A DNA stretch of 64,000 nt from Pseudeuparius sepicola (Eukaryota; Arthropoda; Insecta; Coleoptera; Anthribidae): the NCBI GenBank assembly GCA_963920635.1, contig OY987307.1:15763735-15827734 (forward strand), given 5' to 3'. A program made the position numbers and the translations under genes. How positions within the stretch are numbered: the first letter of the stretch is position 1; the number at the start of each line of letters is the position of its first letter. Under the pieces are notes generated by a model. It saw only the letters and a program-made list of their open reading frames with translations, did no database searches and was not told the origin of the DNA. Shown here piece by piece: positions 48,101 through 58,364 of this stretch.

Positions 48101-51100
48101 CTAACTCTTGCGGAAAGTGTCTTTTCCACACTCGATTTCTTGGCTGAACTCCGCTACGCGTCGTTCAGCCAACTGCAATCGCGTGCGGAAAAGTGGCACT
48201 TTCCGCACTTGTTAGGAAATATACTATATAGGTACTACCATAGAAGAATCTACTACGTAAATTCTTCTATGGTACTACCTAAATGCTTGCCGGTACATCA
48301 ACTTTGTGTCAAACATAATAGAATTTTAAAGCGTTAATATAATTTTCTTTTGAAAAAGACATATTCTTATCAATATTTTTTAGTAATAATAAAAAGTTAA
48401 TAAAATTATAGAATGATACTCGTATATTATGTTGTATAGCTAGTGATATAAAATAGTTTTTACGAAGTAATGACTTTTTAAAATTTTAAGAAATTTTATA
48501 AATAGGAAATAGGCGCTTATGTAACATTAAAATAGAAACGACTTTTTCAAGTTAAACGTTTTGAAATTGTAACAAATAAGCCAATTTTTAGGGATTGTAT
48601 TTTTTAAATCTAATTTTTGACAGATAGCGAAAGTCACTTGACAACGTTTGAGTCGGTTATTTTTCCTCGTTTTTAATCGAAAGGTAACCCCAAAGTTAAC
48701 TGCATATGTGTTCTATTATTATCCGTTAATAAAAAAAATATGTTTAAATTAATAAAAAGATACATTTTGCACCATCTTCATTTTTTCCAAAAAGGTTTTT
48801 TGGTTATAACTTTTGTTTGACGTTCGATTGTTTTTTTCCAAACGCCATTACATTGCTTGGAAAAAACTGCAACAAACTGGTTTTTAAATCATTAATTTGT
48901 CTCAAAAAATACGGAATGGTTAAATTGATGTTCCTATCACCTTCAGGCGGACATCCTGTACCTAATAAAAATATTATTAAAAAAATAATAGTACTTTTTG
49001 AAATTGAGCCCATGGTGGCCATGATTACAGCCCAAAAGTAAAGTTACACACATTGTTTAATGTGCTTTTTGAACCTAACAAAAAAAAGTTTATCAAAATC
49101 GGTAAACAAATAAAGATATTTTACCAGGGTGGTAACTCCTTAACGGAGGTCACACTGTAGATGTTTAACATATAGGTACAGAAGATGTTCTTTCGCATCA
49201 ATATATCGTTTTCTTTTTTCATTTTTTATTTTCGAGATATATATTTATCTTAATTATTGCGTTACCTAAAATGTGTGTTTGAATGTAGTGTTAATGCAAA
49301 CGAAGAAACATCTTATGTACACATAAAATACCATGTTTCATTTCATTGAAAAAACTAAACATAATTTTGTAGAACTTTTAAGCCAGCAAAACTATACCTA
49401 CAGAAAACGTGCCGAATCACATTCTTTAACTAAAAATATGCCTTTAACAGTAAAAAACACAGTAGACATTCAAGTGACCTTGAAAACGTCGTCTGCCTAC
49501 AAGTGAAAACGTGCGTCTTACATTACACCTCATAATATGCTTCAACTTTTATGTGATTTTCGTTTTTGAGATATTTATAATAGCTGCATTTATTAAAATG
49601 GAACACCCGGTATAGATAATTTTCGACATACCTATACATATAGAGACATAGACATGAATCCTCCCCTAATGTCAGTTTATATGCTAACGATTGTGTTTTC
49701 CTCACGAAAAATACATAACGGCGACATAACTATAAGAACATAACAGTACCCAACCCACACGTATAAATAATGCAAAGTCAACTAAAGCAGTTTTTAGTGC
49801 CGCCGTGTACCTTTCAAGCTAAAAATCAATGAACCATTGCTAAAAAGAGAGGGGTTAAAATCACAGATCGGAGTCTTTGAGCTACGAGGGTCTCCCGAAT
49901 ATACCTTTTGAAGTTTTATATTATTTTAATATTAAAAATTCGCAATTCATAGTATATAATAATATGGAAGTAATACAAAAACAAAAAAGTAATCAGACAG
50001 CTTAGTTGATTAAATATTATATCGCCAAAACGTAAAATTGATCATATGAACATAATATATGTAATTATTAAACTGGACCTGTAACAACAGCGTCAACCGT
50101 TCATCGATCGTCTGTTTTTCGCGCCATCTGATAAATAATAGCCACACTTTTGCATTCCCGCTGCATACTTTAAGGGGTATTTTGCCTATGTTTTTTATTT
50201 ACAACAAGACTGGATAATTACAATGTTTATTACCGTGTTTTCGTTCCGAGCATATTCCGAAACCTATGCCAATCTTAACGAAGGTAAAATTCCGGCTCAA
50301 GAGACAAAATAGACGAATTTATGCCGGCATAAAGTTTGAAATTCAAAAAAAAATCTCGCCCATAACTTTTAAACTAGTGTCATTAGTATCTATGGATATT
50401 TTAAAAATACCCGTGTTTTTTGTAATCCTTTGAAATTCGCTACTTTTTCCAGCTAGTTGGAAATAAAAATACATTGATACAGGCAACCAAACATGCAATG
50501 GCGAGCCCCCCCTTAAAGCACGGACAAAGGCTATAGTTATAGTTTGTGTTTAAAGTTAGGTTAGAACCACAGAATATCAAGGTTAAGGTTAGGCCTCTGT
50601 CACAAGTTCTGACATTTCTGCCAGACATGCTAAATACCCCCCTGGAGGCGCCCAAAACAATGCTGCCAACATTGTACCTACTACCAGATTGAGAAATGTC
50701 ACTTCAAGTGTACAATTAAAGAGAGATTTTAGTATATCTGACAGTTACGGACGCATTGTTTTGTTTCATGGCCAACTGAGAATGCTACCGAAAAATAAAT
50801 TAAAATAATTGGATCATGTTTATCAGAATGGGGTCAAGCGACATTAAGAAAATAATAATAGAAGGCACCAAGCGACACATTTGCATAAATATAATGTTGT
50901 GCTGGAAAGACCCAAAAGCCAATTTCTAAACTGCTTGAAATATATATTTTAACCAAGTTACGAGTACATAACCGATATAGATCAATTGTTATTTTTCTGA
51001 AAGAATCAAGTGCTTACTACTTCTCTTCAGATACTCAATCTGTAACATGATGGTGCTTGGTTCTCTTTTGTTTCGACTTTTGATAGTTTGAGTTAGGTTT

Positions 51101-54100
51101 TTCTGTCAATTTCATTGAATTGTATCAATCTAAACATTTTGAAAAGTGTTGTAAGAAGAAAATTTACCGAGTAATGGCCTCCACTTAAAAAAAAACAAGT
51201 TTAGTTCTTCACACTTAATGGGACACCGCTGTATAAATTTTCCAATAATGGCTAAAAAGTACAAATTCCTATCTACAACTTTTTTATTTAACATTTTTTT
51301 GCAGGTAAACAACTTAAGAAGTTAAGGGGAGTACAAATAACTATGAACATACAATTTGTACAGGGTAGCTCACTATAAATTGACACCCCCCCTTAACTTG
51401 TTAGTTTTTGAGGTTAGAAAATTTTTTTTTTACGAAAGTTTTGGATAGGTACCTACTTACTATTAAAAATTTTTTTGTGACGCTATTGGACCTTATACAG
51501 TGTGTTCTAGAAAGCCGTAGCAGACATAACTTATGTTTTTTTTTTAAGTGGAACACCTTGTATATTTTCGGATTATTGAATTCTACGCATTTTTCTGATT
51601 CCAACGAAGTATGCATGTTATATGTTCGCTCCAACCGTTCGTTCAGAGGTCATAGGTTGCCGTGGAAGACAAATGCCAAATTATAGTAATAATTATTGAC
51701 AGTTTGCAAGTATATTCACGCTTTTGCTATTTGCTACTAACTTTCTGTTTGAGTCAACGATAAAATTGCTGTGTTCAGTATATAATATGTGGATTTCTTC
51801 CCGAATTCTACCTTTGAGTGTTTTTTCATTTCCCGGTCTGTCATAATAAATTTTGTTTTTTAAATAACCCCACAAAAATATATATCCTTTTTCTAAATGT
51901 TATTGTCGTTTTTAATAAAAATTAAATTTCAAACGATAAACCTGATAAAGTTTATTAACTGTGTTACTATTTAAAATTTCTCATTTCTCTCAATTTCCCT
52001 TCTTTCATTTTTCTCTGAAATCTTAAAATAGCCTATTTTGTTTTCCAAAGCGTGAATATACTTGCACTTGACTCAATAAACAGAAAGTTAGTAGCAAGTA
52101 GCAAAAGCTTGCAAACTGTCAATAATAATAATTATTATTACTATAATTTGGCATTTGTCTTCCATGGCAACCTATGACCCAAGGAGTAATCCCTCACAAA
52201 AAAGCTCAATTCTGAACGAACGGTAGGAGCGAACAGATAACAATTCAATAATCCAAAAATATACAAGGTGTTCCATTTAAAAAACATAAGTTATGTCTGC
52301 CACGGCTTTCTAGAACACGCTGTATAAGGTCCAATAGCATCACAAAAACTTTGTAATAGTAACAAGTTTATTGGGGTGTCAAATTATAGTGAGCCACCCT
52401 GTACATACATAGTTTTTTGCAGAATAAACATTATTTCTTAGGTTTTTTTTATTGGATAGGTGCCCTTAATTTCAAACCTTGCAAAAGTGAACACCCCTGA
52501 AATAGTGTAATCGTTTTGCCAGAATTAGTTCAACTAAATCACGACTCTACTGTACTATTATTATTTGGAGCAGAAATGACTAAGTTGCCACAAAAAGTTA
52601 CCCCTTGTAAAACATTAAACTATTATTCATGTTTTAAATATAAAAAAACGTAAAAAGGCACTCTTAGCCGTTGATTTTTGTTTGGAGGGAGATTTTCATC
52701 GATGCACATGTCATGTTCATAAAGTCACCCCTGCACCAACCAGAACTGTAAAATTTACAATGGAACTATCCCACTTCTAATAATCTCACTAATACTTTGC
52801 TTGAAAGGTACTTTTTTGCGAATTTAGCAATTACTATTTTTTGCAATTGGTTAAGATTTACAAAAGTTAGAAGCAAAAAATGAATTTTATTATAAATGTT
52901 TATTTTCTGTAATAGTTTTGCCCATACTTAAAATTGCTTTCATGTCAGTCTTTCCCTTGGTTAATCTGGATCTAATCTGTAGCAACACTGTAGTTTTTTT
53001 TTTATAATAGGTTGAGAAATCTATGGTACCTTTTTATTCATTCGAAGTCAATTGGATTATATGTACATTTGTTATTTATTATCTAGGTTAAATTCGACAA
53101 CCGTACTTCTTGCACACTAATTATTTTTACCACACAGGAGTATGATTTCTGTTCTTTCTACTTTATAATAAAATCTTAACTTCTATGTACAAACAAAAGT
53201 AAGTAGCACTTTAAAATCCAAATGATTTCGAATAGGGTACATGACAATATTTTTAATTGCTCTAAAATTGTACTCGGTCTACACTAGATGCACCAACATA
53301 ACACGTAATAAATGAAACATCGGCTTTAAACCCTTATTTATTAATGATAATTAAAGACGAAGTTGCACAATTTTGTTCGGGCTAAAATCTACAGTTTCGT
53401 CGTTCTATTGTCCAGAACGACAAACGTGGCAACTCTGTGCCTATCAGAAGAAACGGAACTGCAACGTTGCCGGTGCCCGTTTGCAATAATTTGTGGAAAA
53501 AAGGCAAATTTTACTTTTCTATTCAAATGTCTCCAGCTTGCCTATGAATATCTGTTACTTAATGTATTGCAACCTTTGATCTTTAACGCAATTGCACAAA
53601 CAAATTTTGGCACATAAAGACTTTTTTATTAGGAGTATGTTCCATATATTGACTCCTCTATAGCAAAATGGTGTCTGTTTATGCTGCACACGCTGGAAAC
53701 TATATCCTTTAACTCTTTCACGTGACACTTTGAATAAAATATCTGTATATGGAACATACTATAAATATTCAGGAAATATAATATGGAAAATTTCGCGTAT
53801 GTGGCAACGGCACCCGCCCACCTAGGCATCTAACCATATCCACATGTCATCTAACACATATATGGTTTTCTTTCTTTCATTAGCAGATAATATCTGTGTG
53901 ATTTATTATAGTTTGTTATTGATATTTATTATTATTTATTGTTTGCGTAGTTATCGTGTTGTTAGTTGTGTAGTGAGGAGGTCCGTTAGTGTAAGGTATC
54001 ATGGACTCTGAAAGTGCAATCGGATTTTCGCGTCTGCCGAAATTCATGGGATAAAACTGCAAAACCTATAATATGTTGTAGTAATAGTAAAGTATTATGA

Positions 54101-57100
54101 GTTATTAATAAAGGGAAAACTTGGGGCTGGGAACCATCTTGAAGGCGCATTTATAATGGCACTATTTTAGTGCTTAGAAATACTGAGCCCAAATTCCGTA
54201 GGTACCTAGGCCCAAACTTGCCAAAAAAATTGCAGAAAAACGCCACTGAATATTTACGAAAAAACACTTGTTGGCTAAATGTGATTTCACGGTGCATCCT
54301 AAAAATCTGGGGGTTTGAGGATAGAATTTTGAAATTTCAACTTTCCTTGCATCTTTTACCGCAGAATAAGGTTACGTCTCAGAACACTTCAATGGTATCG
54401 CCATGTTGCCAAATTGCCTTTATAAAACACATGTGACGTCATAAGTGCTTTCCCGCCAAATTTCGTAGAAAGTATAATAACTTGCTAGTTACGTAAATAT
54501 ACAGTGTGCTCCAAAAAGTTCGCACCATAGGGAGGAAATTTTTAATTAACGTTTTATTTTGAAATTTAATTTTGGGGTTACCTTTTGCTTTAAAAAAGAT
54601 GAAAAATGACCCACTCAAAATTGTCATAGGCGGGTAAAAATATTTTATAAAGAGTGAATGTGAAGAATTTGAAGAATTTTTTTTAATTTTTTTATAAGTT
54701 CAGAATTTATATTTTGATTTCAATTTTAAATCTCGCGCGCTTTTTGACTGACATCCAGTTCCTTCATCGGTATGTCCAACAGGTTATGCCTCAAATTCCA
54801 CTTCCACCTTCCACGATGCATTTCGCACTTCTGCTGGTCTTTTGTTTAAATAATTTGGGTAGCTTGGCTGCCCACAGTTGTATAATTTGTTAAAATCTTA
54901 AAGTTTTAAAATGTGACTTGGTTTGACCTCCTATTTTATGGGTTTTTACTATTGTATAGTGTTTTATGCTCCAATCTCCTGTACACACTTGACAAGTGAG
55001 TATGACATGACGTTAAAATAATTCAGTTTTTCCATAGTTAACTATTTTCCTACCCCTATTTTATGTCCATACTCTCTTTTTAGGTGGTACTGAGGATGGC
55101 TTAACAGCCGAAAGCGCTTTACCATGATTTTTAATTAAATTATTTGCACGGAAATACACTTCGTTCTCTTTTTCATCTATATATACGTGCACACAGCCTC
55201 CTACTCCTTTGTATTATTATTTTGGCATCAATTTAGAACTGGGAAACGTAATGTAACTATACCCCAAATGCTAGACGGTACATCAACTTTGCAACAAACA
55301 TAACAGAATTTTAAAGCGTAAATATCATTTTTTTTTAAATACCTATGCTTATCTGTAATTAGTAATAAAAAATTAATAGAATGATAAAGCTAGTGATATA
55401 AAATAGTTTTTACAAGGTTTCGAGTTTTTAAAATTTTCATAAATTTCATAATTATTAAAAATTGGCAAAAAACTAAATATTTTAGTAGAGCGTTCAAATT
55501 TGGTACACTTACGTAAAATTGAAAAACAAACAACTTTTTCAAGTAAAACTTTTTGATATTTTAACAACTAAACCCATTTTTGGTGATATATTTTTTAAAT
55601 GTCATTTTTGACAAAAAACGAAAGTCACATGACCACGTTTGAGTGGGTCATTTTTCATCTTTTTTAAAGCAAAAGGTAACCCCAAAATTAAATTTCAAAA
55701 TAAAACGTTAATAAAAAAAATTTTCCCCTATGGTGCGAACTTTTTGGAGGACACTGTATATTTTTTAAATAATCGTAGGGCCTTAGGCAAGTGTCCAGGA
55801 ATTGTTTTATCAAGTTTGTAAAATTTCGTCAAGTACCCTATTAAGCGCAAGGTACCGTATTTTTGCCAGAGAGATTTAGTAGCCTATTAAAAGAACCTAT
55901 GGCGTTGCTACCGAGTAGACCCAGAGTAACCCAGGGAAACACTGACAAAGGCAATTTTAAGTATGAGTAAAACTAGCGAAGACACCGACTTAAATGGGAC
56001 TACCTTTTTTGTGATACCTCATTTTAAAGGTAATTTGCCAGGAATGCTTAAGTAACAGTTTTATTTTTTTAAATAAAACAAGTTTCTTTGGTATGTTTTG
56101 CAAAAATTATCATATGCAACAGCTACAGACATTTGTTGATGAAATGTCTTAAAACAAATCAAGAATGGTATTTCGTATAGAAAAACCTTTGAATAAAGAA
56201 TCCCAGGAAGGAGTCAAAGCTCTATAGGCATTATAAAATACGTAAGACAGAAATCGCCCTGTGTAGGAGGGAAGTTTTGACACAATATTTTGATATCTGA
56301 CACGGTGATAGGTGCCAGTATGTGGTTCTTGGAGACTTTCAAGTTATTATGCTTAGCTGTGCGGCTTTTGGTTCTTCCCGCCGCCAAAAGTAAATGTTTG
56401 AGGATAATAATCCATCAGTAAGTATTTTTGTAATTTAAATTAACTTTTGAGGTCATGCACCAAAGTGGCATAGGCGTTTCTGTAAGTACCTACTTCTTCA
56501 TAATTGGAAATTTAAAATTAGAATTGCTATATTATGACGGATTCCTTAACTTAAAGACATAAACGTGCCTTATAATTTTTTGCCTGTATTGTAGATACTG
56601 AGTTCACGGAAAATGAGGATTTCTGCCTCGATTAGTTTGTCGAAACAACTCAAAGGTGGGCGCCAGTGTAAGAACGGAAACGGCATCCCGCCACGTGCAC
56701 TATCCTGGTCGCGCCCAATCCCAAACATGCTCCTTTCTGGGATTCTTTATTCAAAGAGAAAAACAAAATAAATCATTCAAAGTGAGAACCATTGGTCTCA
56801 AGAAAATAATAAAGTCTATTTTAAAATTTTGACCTCACAAGTTTTTATGCCATTAAAAAATATATTGTCAAGCCAAGAATAAACAACTAAGGATGGATTT
56901 TTGTATATGTGAAATATAAATCAAGAGGGATGTTTTTCCTGGTATGCCATAAAAACTATTGTGCCCTAGCAAAGATGGTTTTTAGCAAGCATTATACCGA
57001 GAAAACATGCATTACATATAAGTACATTTTTCTACTCCTATGCTAGTAACATACCTACTAAGTGACGGTTTAGATTATAAGTAAGTCCATTGATACGAAT

Positions 57101-57888
57101 ACTGACACGTAATGACTGACATGTAATAAAAAAAATTACGTATCTGTTCTTAATTAAAACGCAATTATCAGGGGTGCCTTGTTAGCGCGGCATCCGCGTC
57201 ACCATAGCAACTAACCAGCATACTAATTGTTGCCTGTCAGATAATCAGAAGTATAGTTTATCTATTATAATAGTTTTTCTTTAGTCGAAGAAAAAATATA
57301 ATACAAAACTCGAGTTGTAAGCTTATTTCATAATCGTGGAATTACAGCACTCTCCGCTGCGCGGCTCGTGCGCAACTTTTCCACTCATACGTAATAAGCT
57401 GTTTACAAATCTCGCTATGTAATATACTATTAATCCTAGACTGCCGAAAACAACAATCTAAGAATGGTTTTGATTGTTTTCGCCTCTAGTTGTTACACCA
57501 TATTTTTCTAAAATGAAATAACCCTGTATTTCTGACAAAGTTAAATGAGAGGTATCACACAGAGGGTAGTCCCATTTAACATTTTGAAGTTGGGGGTGGT
57601 GGGAGGTAGGGAGTGAATGGATTTCCATTACATAAGTATTAGAAAAAGTTCCCCATCTAACAAAAATAGACGGGTCCCCTGTCAAAATTTTATTTGTTTT
57701 TCATCCTCAGAGACCACATGACAGAATGTGTGAAGCGTGACTATATACAAGAGATAGATGCTGCCAGACGAGACTTTGAAGAAAAGAAGATAGATCTGCG
57801 TGAAACTCTTATTTCTGATCTTGAAGACAAAAGGAGGGCTATTGAGTCTGAGCGCTACTCGATGGAGCTCACAGGCGATTCAATGGAG
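39025..57888 (+). CDS. SUDS3: SUDS3 (Sds3), Sin3-HDAC corepressor subunit; 5' part, first three coding exons
   Basis: Nuclear scaffold subunit of the Sin3/histone deacetylase complex. Coding exons are 39025-39175, 44615-44786 and 57711-57888, with GT...AG introns of 5439 and 12924 bp in phases 1 and 2; the third exon ends in phase 0. They encode 167 residues: an acidic N-terminus with '[12 protein letters not shown]', then '[20 protein letters not shown]' and '[14 protein letters not shown]', a charged coiled-coil (Sds3 domain), and '[14 protein letters not shown]' at the end. These match vertebrate SUDS3 in order and wording. The rest (Sin3-binding and C-terminal parts, roughly half) is not in the window, so the gene runs off the right edge. 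An in-frame TGA at 38998 supports the ATG at 39025. BRMS1 is a relative, but the '[10 protein letters not shown]' wording favours SUDS3. Confidence 0.92.
39497..39719. repeat. Foldback repeat with internal 71-bp duplication (SUDS3 intron 1)
   Basis: GTTTATCCACTTTTGGGTTA at the left is inverted near 39700-39719. On the right side the arm is present twice in tandem, 71 bases apart (ATTATTGAG at 39612 and 39683). Confidence 0.7.
39772..40134. mobile_element. Foldback MITE with inner hairpin (SUDS3 intron 1)
   Basis: Arms of about 57 bases, GTAAACTTATTTAG... with GGAAGTGCATTTTTCTCAAG, inverted at 40078-40134. Nested within are 29-bp perfect arms at 39899-39927 and 39968-39996 (AACCCACCCCCGATTTTCTT). 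No coding. Confidence 0.75.
40647..41177. mobile_element. Foldback element with ~200-bp arms (SUDS3 intron 1)
   Basis: AAATTTGGTAACTT (40647-40660) to AAGTTGCCAAATTT (41164-41177). Matching inner stretches include GATAAAGATGGTTTATTAG and GAATATTCGCAATAAG with their inverses near 41030-41060. The centre carries several CTTATTGCG and CCCTTCTTTTTTCATA phrases like those in the element at 39772-40134, so the two are probably related. Confidence 0.75.
41828..42261. mobile_element. hAT-like MITE carrying a fragment of satellite block D
   Basis: 434 bp with ends CAATGACGTCAGAACCTATA and its inverse, flanked by the same 8 bases GTTCAGAC (41820-41827 and 42262-42269). The 8-bp target duplication points to hAT or another 8-bp-duplicating superfamily. 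Its inner 41925-42085 is the reverse complement of composite-satellite block D (GTCGCGAGATTGTCAGAAAT matches 11270-11290 inverted). Confidence 0.85.
42340..44410 (+). pseudogene. Relic LINE reverse transcriptase (SUDS3 intron 1)
   Basis: Fragments in several frames follow the order of a Jockey/CR1-type reverse transcriptase: '[20 protein letters not shown]' and '[20 protein letters not shown]' (43000-43160), '[10 protein letters not shown]' (about 43201), 'LGQTDVVY' (about 43290), the catalytic YADDVK at 43998-44015, then '[13 protein letters not shown]' and '[13 protein letters not shown]' up to about 44330. Part of an upstream region ('RIPCAMEI') is also readable. Stops and frame changes throughout, plus an insertion near 43318-43700, show it is long dead. 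Confidence 0.8.
44615..44786 (+). CDS. SUDS3: SUDS3 coding exon 2
   Basis: Starts after CACTCACTTAG and encodes '[20 protein letters not shown]' to 'RLRLNVIY', the most conserved first half of the coiled coil. It ends ATACAG|GTAGGA in phase 2. It is too short to stand out as an open frame but is unmistakable by sequence. Confidence 0.92.
44941..45119. mobile_element. MITE with CAGTGAAACCTCTCC ends, copy 2 (SUDS3 intron 2)
   Basis: 179 bp, nearly identical to 22405-22581, flanked by TA at 44939-44940 and 45120-45121. It has one extra 'TA' relative to copy 1 near 45064. Confidence 0.88.
45420..46884 (+). mobile_element. Family X element, copy 1 (SUDS3 intron 2)
   Basis: 1465 bp bounded by AATAGGGTACTTGAC and its exact inverse GTCAAGTACCCTATT, hence a DNA-transposon structure, possibly with TA target (TA|GGGTACTTGAC). 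No transposase is recognisable. The inner phrases GAAAGTTGCAAGGAAAGTTG and GTGCAGCATAAACAGACACC are shared with copies at 53231 (inverted) and 58365. Confidence 0.8.
46885..47917. other. Intron DNA without recognised features
   Basis: Part of SUDS3 intron 2. No gene or element with clear ends was identified. Confidence 0.4.
47918..48083. mobile_element. Palindromic element built of GTGCGGAAAAGT motifs
   Basis: 166 bp from CAAGCGTGCGGAAAAGTA to its inverse, flanked by TA. Inside lies an almost perfect ~100-bp palindrome with arms containing ACTAAAATGCGTGCGGAA and its complement. The 12-mer GTGCGGAAAAGT or its complement occurs about eight times in this short stretch. Confidence 0.75.
48095..48225. 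repeat. Second palindromic element of the GTGCGGAAAAGT family
   Basis: TTCCTAAC near 48095 and GTTAGGAA near 48223 bracket GCGGAAAGTG / CACTTTCCGC inverted copies, with a central hairpin TTGGCTGAAC...GTTCAGCCAA around CCGCTACGCG. It sits directly after 47918-48083. Confidence 0.65.
48238..48272. mobile_element. 35-bp end-to-end remnant of a CCATAGAAGAAT transposon
   Basis: The whole element is CCATAGAAGAATCTACTA followed almost at once by its inverse ATTCTTCTATGG, with TACTA on both sides (48233-48237, 48273-48277). It is the two ends of the element at 59805-60188 with nothing between. Confidence 0.7.
48278..49157. mobile_element. Element related to the insertion at 54502-55756
   Basis: 48290-48700 follows 55270-55690 (GTACATCAACTTTG, TAGCTAGTGATATAAAATAG, ACGTTTGAGT, AAAGGTAACCCCAAA), and the right end GGAGGTCACACTG|TA resembles GGAGGACACTG|TA of that element. 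The left end is not resolved. Confidence 0.5.
49158..51360. other. Intron DNA; one dispersed repeat segment
   Basis: Part of SUDS3 intron 2. The segment 50359-50489 recurs in diverged form at 58104-58210 (TTTTTCCAGCTAGTTG then TTGATACAGGCAACC). Nothing else is recognised. Confidence 0.45.
51361..52401. mobile_element. Foldback element with ~450-bp arms and TA target
   Basis: 1041 bp from CAGGGTAGCTCACTATAA to its inverse, flanked by TA (51359-51360, 52402-52403). Matching inverted stretches extend inward through GGACCTTATACAG, ATGCCAAATTATAGTAATAA and CTAACTTTCTGTTT, leaving only about 200 bp unpaired. No transposase. Probably a non-autonomous mariner-type foldback. Confidence 0.85.
52402..53230. 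other. Intron DNA without recognised features
   Basis: Part of SUDS3 intron 2; AT-rich, no gene or bounded element seen. Confidence 0.4.
53231..55842 (-). mobile_element. Family X element, copy 2, inverted and interrupted
   Basis: Bounded by AATAGGGTACATGAC and GTCAAGTACCCTATT. Reading on the minus strand it follows copy 1; removal of the nested element 54502-55756 leaves about 1.36 kb. It lies upstream of SUDS3 exon 3 in the opposite orientation to copies 1 and 3. Confidence 0.8.
54502..55756. mobile_element. Tc1/mariner-type non-autonomous element nested in family X
   Basis: 1255 bp with ends CAGTGTGCTCCAAAAAGTTC and GAACTTTTTGGAGGACACTG, TA on both sides, and inverted repeats of about 135 bp (the CCATAGGG, AAGGTAACCCCAAA and TGACCCACTCAAA phrases recur inverted). 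It interrupts family X copy 2, so it is the younger insertion. Confidence 0.85.
55843..56186. other. Intron DNA without recognised features
   Basis: Part of SUDS3 intron 2; no gene or repeat recognised. Confidence 0.4.
56187..56756. mobile_element. hAT-like non-autonomous element with 8-bp target duplication
   Basis: 570 bp with ends CTTTGAATAAAGAATCCCAG and its inverse, flanked by AGAAAAAC on both sides (56179-56186, 56757-56764). No transposase. Near the right end it carries a GC-rich patch (GGTGGGCGCCAG, CCCGCCACGTGC). Confidence 0.85.
56757..57710. other. Last part of SUDS3 intron 2
   Basis: Contains the half-copy at 56895-56960 of the PIGZ intron-2 hairpin repeat. No other feature recognised before the exon 3 acceptor. 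Confidence 0.45.
57711..57888 (+). CDS. SUDS3: SUDS3 coding exon 3
   Basis: Starts after TTTTTCATCCTCAG, completing an Arg codon and encoding '[20 protein letters not shown]' to 'MELTGDSME', and ends with donor GAG|GTGAGT. '[20 protein letters not shown]' continues the Sds3 coiled coil. Confidence 0.92.
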
Positions 57889-58364
57889 GTGAGTCAGCCT
57901 TAAATGTAATTACCAAAATTATTGTCTATTTTTCCAAACAGGCGAATGTTACTCCTTTATAATATACACCAAGTTGATAAAATCTTTTCGATCTTTTGGA
58001 AACGGTTGGTACAATTTGGTTGAACAAATTAAGTTTTGAGTTATGTAATTAAATTACTTTTTCTTGGTAATTATTAAGACTCAATTTTCAAGTTTAATTT
58101 CTAGCAGCTATAACTTTTAACACAGTGTCATTAATATCTGAGAGTATTTTACTAGTTTCACTAGTTTTTCCAGCTAGTTGTAATTAAAATTCTGTTGATA
58201 CAGGCAACCGAATATACTTTTGATGATATTTTCTTTTCAAAATAACTTGTCATTATTATTTTAATTTGTTATCCCGTTGAAGAGTTTATTGAAATAAATT
58301 AACAGTGTATAATAATATCATAATGGCACCTGAATCTGATAGATATCAGCTTAGTATAAATATT

